A stretch of 11,225 nucleotides of DNA from Davidsoniella eucalypti (Eukaryota > Ascomycota > Sordariomycetes > Microascales > Ceratocystidaceae): assembly GCA_004009845.1 (NCBI GenBank), contig RMBW01000354.1, positions 1-11,225 on the forward strand, in the 5' to 3' direction. Of this stretch, positions 7,183 through 11,225 are shown in pieces (the stretch's first letter is position 1; every line of letters starts with the position of its first letter). The notes beneath the pieces are model-generated. The model had not been told where the DNA came from, searched no databases, and saw only the letters and a program-made list of their open reading frames with translations. The translations under genes and the position numbers were made by a program.

Positions 7183-8832
7183 TTACCGTGCGTATGGCGT
7201 TGATAGACAGCTGATTGTTGGAGGGGCTGGCTGGGAAGAGCGCTGGGGGCAACGGCGTGCGATGTGATCCTTGAGTCCACAGATAAAGCATGCGTTTTCG
7301 CGCATTAACCGGTGTCGTTCCGACTCGGACAGTTTTGGCCTGTCTGAGCGGGCAGCAAGCTGAGGGCGGTTCTCCCGACGGGTCTGTTGGTCAGGCCGCT
7401 CTCTCCAGTTACTCGACTTGGTGTGTTCGGGCTTAGGGGTGGACTCAACGATGCGGCGCTTACCAGTGGGGCGGTCGAAGTGCTTCAAGAGGCTGTCAAT
7501 GATGGCGTGGTATGAGTTGGACTCCCAAGCCCATCCGGTGCGTTCAACCAAATCGTCACGCATGGCAGAACGTAGGATGTCGATCAACGTGGTGTCGTCG
7601 TGAATGCCGGCTTCCATGGCTAGGGTTTCGAATCGGAGGTGGAAGGCCTTGAAGGTTTCACGATCTCCCTGAGCTGACTTGTAGAAGGCGATGCGAGCGT
7701 TAGTGAGTCGTTCGCGCGACCGGAACATATCGTCGAGTTTCTCCAGCAGCAGATCGTAGGGTCTGGATCGTTGGCAGATAGAGTCGAAAAAGACGTTCAA
7801 CTTGGCTTGCGTGTTCGTGCCTAAGCGGCCGTACAGGTAGACTGCTTTAGAGAGGTCACTGCCTAGGGCTGTTCCATCGATTAACATCTTGTTCGTTGCC
7901 AGTCTTCTCCAGATCTCGTAGTCAGAGTGTAAGCCGCTGAATTCGCTAAGTAGAGGCTGGACCTGACGGGGTAGGTTTTGGCTGGACGAGACGGGTAGTG
8001 GCTGAGGAGCAGGGGCAGGCGGTAGCGGAGGAGCGGCAGTATCATGACGCTCTTTGGCGAACAGCATTTGACCGAGTCGATTCATCATAGACTTCATTTC
8101 TACCATGTCAGTTTGCAGAGAGTCCAGACGGTCGGCTTCACGCGAGGGTTGGCGACCACGGTCAGATTCAGGGTAGGTATCGCGGGGTCTCATGCTTTCG
8201 GCCAGACGCGCCAGGTCAGAGGTATCGGATGGGATGTCACTGGCGTCGTCTTCATCGTCTGCGGGTAGGGGGTTGCGAGACGTGGTTACTCGACTCAGGG
8301 TGCGTGCATGAGTTGTCTCGGTCGCGATCAATTGTTCAGTGGTTTCCCTGGCCTTGGAGCGTGCTCTCGTGGGGGTGCGAGGCAGGCCCATGAATGGTGA
8401 CTTGAGAAGGGAAGGGCGGAGCGAGGTTCGAGCCACGCGTTCCTGACGCGTACGGGCTTGGCCGATGTGAACATGGCCGACAAAACCGCTGGTGAAAGAT
8501 AGATGTCCTAGGTGGCTGTGGAAATGCTGACTGTGACTAAGGATGTCACGGGAGGCAGGGCAGAATCCTAGGACGGCAGCGAGGCGCGCGCGTTCCTTAC
8601 GTTTAAAGAGTGCAAGGTAGCACCAGCCGGGTCTGCTCCAGGGTCGATCCTCGGGTAGGCCTACGGCCGACAGCGTGTAGCCCTCAGGGGGTTCCTGGCT
8701 GGGGTCTAGGAGGTGGACACGAGCCAGGGCTAGTTTCTGCTTAATAATACAGAAGGCTTCGTAGTAACCAACGAGGGCGGCGCAGTTCAGGGAGGCCAGG
8801 ATGACCAGAACCAGGAAGGTGAAGTCAGACAT
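7183..8832 (-). CDS. gag: E2 gag polyprotein (about 549 residues, altered C-terminus)
   Basis: This is the structural protein that builds the particle and binds the RNA. The start is set at the ATG at 8832, the first ATG downstream of the predicted transcript start; the frame is open further upstream but only through the hairpin leader. Residues about 5-23 are hydrophobic, a likely membrane segment. Residues about 66-125 form the GWCYL domain shared with E3 and E4. A proline-rich, charged stretch follows, then a capsid-like helical region (roughly 260-430, with FKAFHLRFETLAMEAGIHDD) and a basic region. The zinc knuckle CX2CX4HX4C is at residues 515-528 (7290-7249). Just after it, two extra bases (or one lost) relative to E1 shift the frame, giving a 21-residue foreign tail and an early stop. 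The normal continuation lies in another frame and ends at 7037. Confidence 0.88.
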   Translation of the reverse strand: MSDFTFLVLVILASLNCAALVGYYEAFCIIKQKLALARVHLLDPSQEPPEGYTLSAVGLPEDRPWSRPGWCYLALFKRKERARLAAVLGFCPASRDILSHSQHFHSHLGHLSFTSGFVGHVHIGQARTRQERVARTSLRPSLLKSPFMGLPRTPTRARSKARETTEQLIATETTHARTLSRVTTSRNPLPADDEDDASDIPSDTSDLARLAESMRPRDTYPESDRGRQPSREADRLDSLQTDMVEMKSMMNRLGQMLFAKERHDTAAPPLPPAPAPQPLPVSSSQNLPRQVQPLLSEFSGLHSDYEIWRRLATNKMLIDGTALGSDLSKAVYLYGRLGTNTQAKLNVFFDSICQRSRPYDLLLEKLDDMFRSRERLTNARIAFYKSAQGDRETFKAFHLRFETLAMEAGIHDDTTLIDILRSAMRDDLVERTGWAWESNSYHAIIDSLLKHFDRPTGKRRIVESTPKPEHTKSSNWRERPDQQTRRENRPQLAARSDRPKLSESERHRLMRENACFICGLKDHIARRCPQRSSQPAPPTISCLSTPYAR

Positions 8833-8876
8833 AGTGACTTTAGAAGCGCAAGGGGTAACGAGCGGACTGGTAGGGG

Positions 8877-9110
8877 CAAGCCTTGTAGGAGGAAGGCTTG
8901 GACAGGGGGCAGACTGTTTAGGCAGAGTCTGGACAGGATAGGGGCAAACAGAGACGGTGTTTGGACAAAGAGGAGTGGAAAGCAAGCGGACGGCTTGGAC
9001 AGAAGAGAGGGCAAGCGGATGGCTTGGACAGAATAGGGGGCAAGCAGACGGCTTGGACAGAAGTAAATTCAGCGAGCAGATGCTCGGACAAAGGGGCAAG
9101 CGGATGCTTG
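8877..9110 (-). repeat. E2 leader hairpin array (eight stem-loops)
   Basis: This is the counterpart of the E1 array with one 29-bp unit fewer. Spans are 9097-9110, 9073-9086 (CGAGC/GCTCG), 9041-9055, 9012-9026, 8983-8997, 8945-8963 (CAAACA/TGTTTG), 8910-8931 (CAGACT/AGTCTG) and 8877-8900 (CAAGCCTT/AAGGCTTG). All stems are kept, while several loop bases differ from E1. Confidence 0.75.
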
Positions 9111-9127
9111 GACAAGATAAAGAAGTT

Positions 9128-9138
9128 ATCGGTCTCAA
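9128..9138 (-). other. Primer binding site of E2 (self-priming type)
   Basis: On the minus strand TTGAGACCGAT (9138-9128) starts two bases after the LTR end at 9141. It is exactly complementary to the predicted RNA start at 9205-9195. Confidence 0.72.
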
Positions 9139-9140
9139 AA

Positions 9141-9321
9141 TGAGACGATATACGAGGAGTTGCGATGAAAACTGGTCGTAAAAGAGTAGTTCGATTGAGA
9201 CCGATGAAGGAGAAAGAGAAACTAAGACTAATAATCGGCGGGAATAGGTCCCTACTTATAGCCGATTCTAGTACTGACAAGGAATGCCTTGGCTAACCTT
9301 ACTAGGCCTTAGTCTCTTACA
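9141..9321 (-). repeat. E2 5' LTR, complete (181 bp)
   Basis: Read on the minus strand it begins TGTAAGAGAC at 9321 and ends GTCTCA at 9141. TATAAGTA is at 9260-9253. The self-primer copy and predicted start are at 9205-9195, 55 bp downstream. The outer edge abuts E3 gag. It differs from the E1 3' LTR by one visible base. Confidence 0.94.
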
Positions 9322-9964
9322 TTCTCCTCTTTTTTCTCGCTTTTTCCTTCCTGGGTTACACCAGTCAGTGCTGTGCACGATGGTGCCAGGAACGTTACCC
9401 CGCCGGTTCGCCCGTCGTTTGGTCCGCGCCCCAGGATGGTGCTATCTGTCCTTGTTTCGAAGATCCGCTCGGCCAGCTATCGCCAAACTCCTCGGCCCCT
9501 TCCCAACCGGGCCTCAAATTGCATTACATGAGTCCTCGTTCCACGACCACTTGGGTCACATCCGTTTCTCCCTTTCTGTTCTGGTCGGCCATAGCGAGCC
9601 AGCCCACGCTCGTTTCGATTCCGAGCCTGCTGCCCGTGCTCGTGTCCTTCGCTTCCTCTTCAACAATAGAATGTTGGGCATTGGAGCAGGTGCGTCAGAC
9701 CTTTCGAGCTTCGAAAACCAGCTCAAGGCTGAACACCTCCGCCAGCAGACTCTCGATGTGCAGATTTCCATTGCCGAAAAGGAAGTTCGGCTAGCTGAGT
9801 TACAAGCCAAACTGCCCCAGAAATCCACTGCCAGATTCTCGTTACCTGATGCCTCCAAGTTCTCAGGAGACAAGCGGGAATATTCAGCCTGGAGGTGTGA
9901 AATGGAAGGCAAGATTGCTGCCGATGGAACCGTTATCGGCTCTCAACGGAATATCTGCTCCTAT
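9322..9964 (+). pseudogene. gag: E3 gag fragment of a related retrotransposon
   Basis: This is an open fragment of a gag gene from a different family, without its start and end. The frame (codons at 9323, 9326 and so on) reads through the GWCYL domain (PGWCYLSLFRR near 9434-9466, then FHDHLGH), a coiled-coil-like stretch rich in Glu, Leu and Gln (LAELQAKL), and the beginning of a capsid-like domain (FSGDKREYSAWRCEMEGKI). It is cut at 9965 by the LTR of E4 and on the left by the LTR of E2. An apparent ATG at 9284 lies inside E2's LTR and is fortuitous. The coding frame is uninterrupted over 640 bases, which suggests it was fairly intact when the insertions occurred. Confidence 0.85.
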
Positions 9965-10142
9965 TGTCACGGGCTAAGGCCCAGTTGGTATTTGTCTAGG
10001 TACTTACCTAGTCAGATAAACGGCTATAAATAGGGACCTATTCCCGCCGTATTCCAACAGATATTAGCCTTTCTCCTTCATCGGTATCAATCGAAGTCCT
10101 TTCTACTAGATTGCTTGCCACTGCCTCACCTAGTTCGTGTCA
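9965..10142 (+). repeat. E4 5' LTR (178 bp)
   Basis: It starts TGTCACGGGC and ends GTGTCA at 10142, two bases before the primer site. This boundary follows the E1/E2 pattern. The TATA box TATAAATA is at 10025-10032 inside the 29-base block shared with E1. Only one LTR is in the window, so the borders rest on analogy. Confidence 0.85.
10080..10090 (+). promoter_or_regulatory. Predicted transcript 5' end and self-primer of E4
   Basis: ATCGGTATCAA is exactly complementary to 10145-10155 and lies 55 bp downstream of the TATA box. Compared with E1 it has A instead of C at its seventh base, and the primer site has the matching change. Confidence 0.7.
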
Positions 10143-10144
10143 TT

Positions 10145-10155
10145 TTGATACCGAT
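10145..10155 (+). other. Primer binding site of E4 (self-priming type)
   Basis: TTGATACCGAT lies two bases after the LTR end and pairs over exactly 11 bases with 10080-10090. The G-to-T change versus E1 compensates the C-to-A change in the self-primer. Confidence 0.72.
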
Positions 10156-10184
10156 CTACAGCTTTTACTTATTACTTTACTATC

Positions 10185-10249
10185 CAGTGCAGCGTCCATA
10201 CCTCACTCAACCTTTTATCATATTTTCAGTGCAGCGTCCTCACCTCACT
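10185..10249 (+). repeat. 23-bp direct repeats in the E4 leader
   Basis: Two copies beginning CAGTGCAGCGTCC and ending ACCTCACT lie at 10185-10207 and 10227-10249, 42 bp apart, with two mismatches between them. Each can form a weak AGTG/CACT stem. The leader 10156-10308 has no ATG before 10309 and no other gene. The repeats may be the counterpart of the E1/E2 hairpin array; this is speculative. Confidence 0.6.
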
Positions 10250-10308
10250 TGACACTTTATCCATAAATTAACGCGACGTTTCTTCCGCACTTATCCAATT
10301 TCTGCACC

Positions 10309-11197
10309 ATGATGCACACTATCCTTCTCCATGTCTGGGAGATTGCCCTCGGCCTCTTTTACGGCCTCACCGATTCACTAGCCTTCCTCTTTTTAGGCCC
10401 TATCATCTTTATCTTCCTAGCGGACTCTACGCTACGCCTCATCCAGGCCTTCAAAGCCAAGCACGTCCCCACCCCCTTTCACTCGCAGAAACGCCTGTGG
10501 ACTCGCTCCGGCTGGTGCTACCTCTCCCTCTTCAAACGCTCCGAGCGTCCCCGCCTAGCCAAACTACTTGGCCCCTTCCCTGCTGGTCCTCTTATCTTGT
10601 CCCACGCTTCGCACTTCCACAGCCACCTTCACTGCATGACCTTCGCATCTGGCATCATTGGCCACATTGCACCCATGCCCACTAGGATCCGGTCCACCCG
10701 AAGCGCACAAATCCTCACAGTCCGCGCCCTGACCAACCCCCACATACTAGGGTTTGGCTCGGACACTATCGATGACAACATGGACTCCTTCCTCCACCAG
10801 CCAGAGATAGGCCCCAGCCTAGGCCGCTCCCCTGCGCACCTCGATCTGCGGACGCCCACGCGCCAAGGTCTACTCCACCGAGGCAACACGTACACTCGAC
10901 TATCTCACACAGGTCTACCAAGGCAAACTCCAAGCAGCCTCCAGGGACCCGGTGGACTGGATCACCCTCAAGAAAGGCCGCTGGGCCTTCCAATTCCACG
11001 AGAACCTAAACATCGCGGAAATTCAGTTGATCGCCCTCCAAAACCTACTCAAGGAGAACGCCCCTGAACTCGGCCAACTGGACAAGCTCTATGAGCTCCT
11101 CAACGACATTGCCACAGACATCACCTCCTTCCTCACACCAAAGAAACCTGTCCAGCCACCGGTTGTCAAGGATGAATACGACGAGGAAGAAAACTAG
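10309..11197 (+). pseudogene. E4 first ORF: Gag-like membrane protein, apparent frameshift
   Basis: The first ATG of the transcript (10309, context CACCATG) opens a frame with a strongly hydrophobic stretch (residues about 15-38, including FLFLGPIIFIFL), then the GWCYL domain at about residues 66-120 (WCYLSLFKRSERPRLAKLLG). The WC pair falls at residues 69-70, at the same distance from the start as in E2, which supports both starts. After about 10823-10870 coding character moves to the +1 frame (RAKVYSTEATRTLDYLTQVY, then WAFQFHENLNIAEIQLIALQ), which ends at TAG 11195-11197 after an acidic tail KDEYDEEEN. The original frame runs on to 11067 as low-quality sequence. A one-base indel is the simplest cause; a short intron is possible. 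No zinc knuckle or protease motif is seen. The protein is not recognised beyond its relation to E2 and E3. Confidence 0.65.
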
Positions 11198-11225
11198 CGG
11201 CTCTCGCTGAAACCCTAGAACGTCA

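Larger units (their letters stand above)
6392..9321 (-). mobile_element. LTR retrotransposon E2, minus strand, 5' part only
   Basis: This is a second copy of the same family as E1 in opposite orientation. Read on the minus strand it shows LTR (9321-9141), primer site, hairpin leader, gag and the start of pol. It stops at 6392, corresponding to position 2921 of E1, where E1's 3' LTR abuts. The missing pol part and 3' LTR should lie left of the window, beyond E1. Its LTR outer edge at 9321 abuts gag coding sequence of E3, so E2 is itself inserted in E3. Small indels in the gag tail and in the protease make it defective independent of the E1 insertion. Confidence 0.9.
9965..11225 (+). mobile_element. 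LTR retrotransposon E4, 5' part (third family)
   Basis: A 178-bp LTR, primer site, leader and a first ORF are visible; the element continues beyond the window. The LTR start TGTCACGGGC interrupts the E3 gag, with CCTAT just before it as a possible target duplication (other copy outside). The family differs from E1/E2 in most LTR and leader sequence but shares the promoter core, the self-priming layout and the N-terminal protein domain. The last 28 bases (11198-11225) show no recognisable feature. Confidence 0.85.

Noticed and set aside
9284..9321. ATG at 9284 as the start of the E3 gag
   Set aside because: It lies inside the minus-strand LTR of E2. The true start of E3 was separated by the E2 insertion.
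6211..9321. Self-integration of a single element to explain the inverted LTR pair
   Set aside because: The gag and pol start occur twice (E1 and E2) with sequence differences, so two copies are involved; a nested insertion is simpler.

Overview
The window is made up entirely of LTR retrotransposon DNA. No host gene, tRNA or rRNA is visible. The elements are Ty3/mdg4 (gypsy) type chromoviruses: the complete pol copy reads protease, reverse transcriptase, RNase H, integrase, chromodomain, and their leaders carry the self-priming signature known from Tf1/sushi elements. This, with the moderately GC-rich and C/T-rich composition, suggests a filamentous fungus, most likely an ascomycete. I cannot name the species.

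Layout. (1) Element E1, plus strand, 1-6391: its 5' LTR lacks about 21 bases cut off by the window edge, followed by primer site, hairpin-rich leader, frameshifted gag, nearly intact pol with one in-frame stop, polypurine tract and a complete 181-bp 3' LTR at 6211-6391. (2) Element E2, minus strand, 9321 down to 6392: a close relative of E1 with a complete 181-bp 5' LTR, leader, long gag ORF and the first part of pol. It breaks off exactly where E1's LTR ends, so E1 appears inserted into E2's pol and the rest of E2 should lie left of the window. (3) Fragment E3, plus strand, 9322-9964: part of the gag of a different, related family, cut on the left by E2 and on the right by E4. (4) Element E4, plus strand, 9965 to the window end: a third family with a complete 178-bp LTR, primer site, leader and a first ORF with one apparent frameshift.

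The inferred order is E3 first, then E2 and E4 into E3's gag, and E1 into E2.

Working together: an LTR promoter (TATA, start about 55 bp downstream) makes an RNA whose first 11 bases can pair with a primer site just after the LTR, with a compensatory base change between families. The ATG-free leader of E1 and E2 is a string of 8-9 small hairpins with covarying stems. Gag starts with a hydrophobic segment and a GWCYL-type domain shared by all three families. Pol follows in the -1 frame behind a slippery heptamer, 4-6 base spacer and stem-loop. None of E1 to E3 looks autonomous as it stands; E4 runs off the window.
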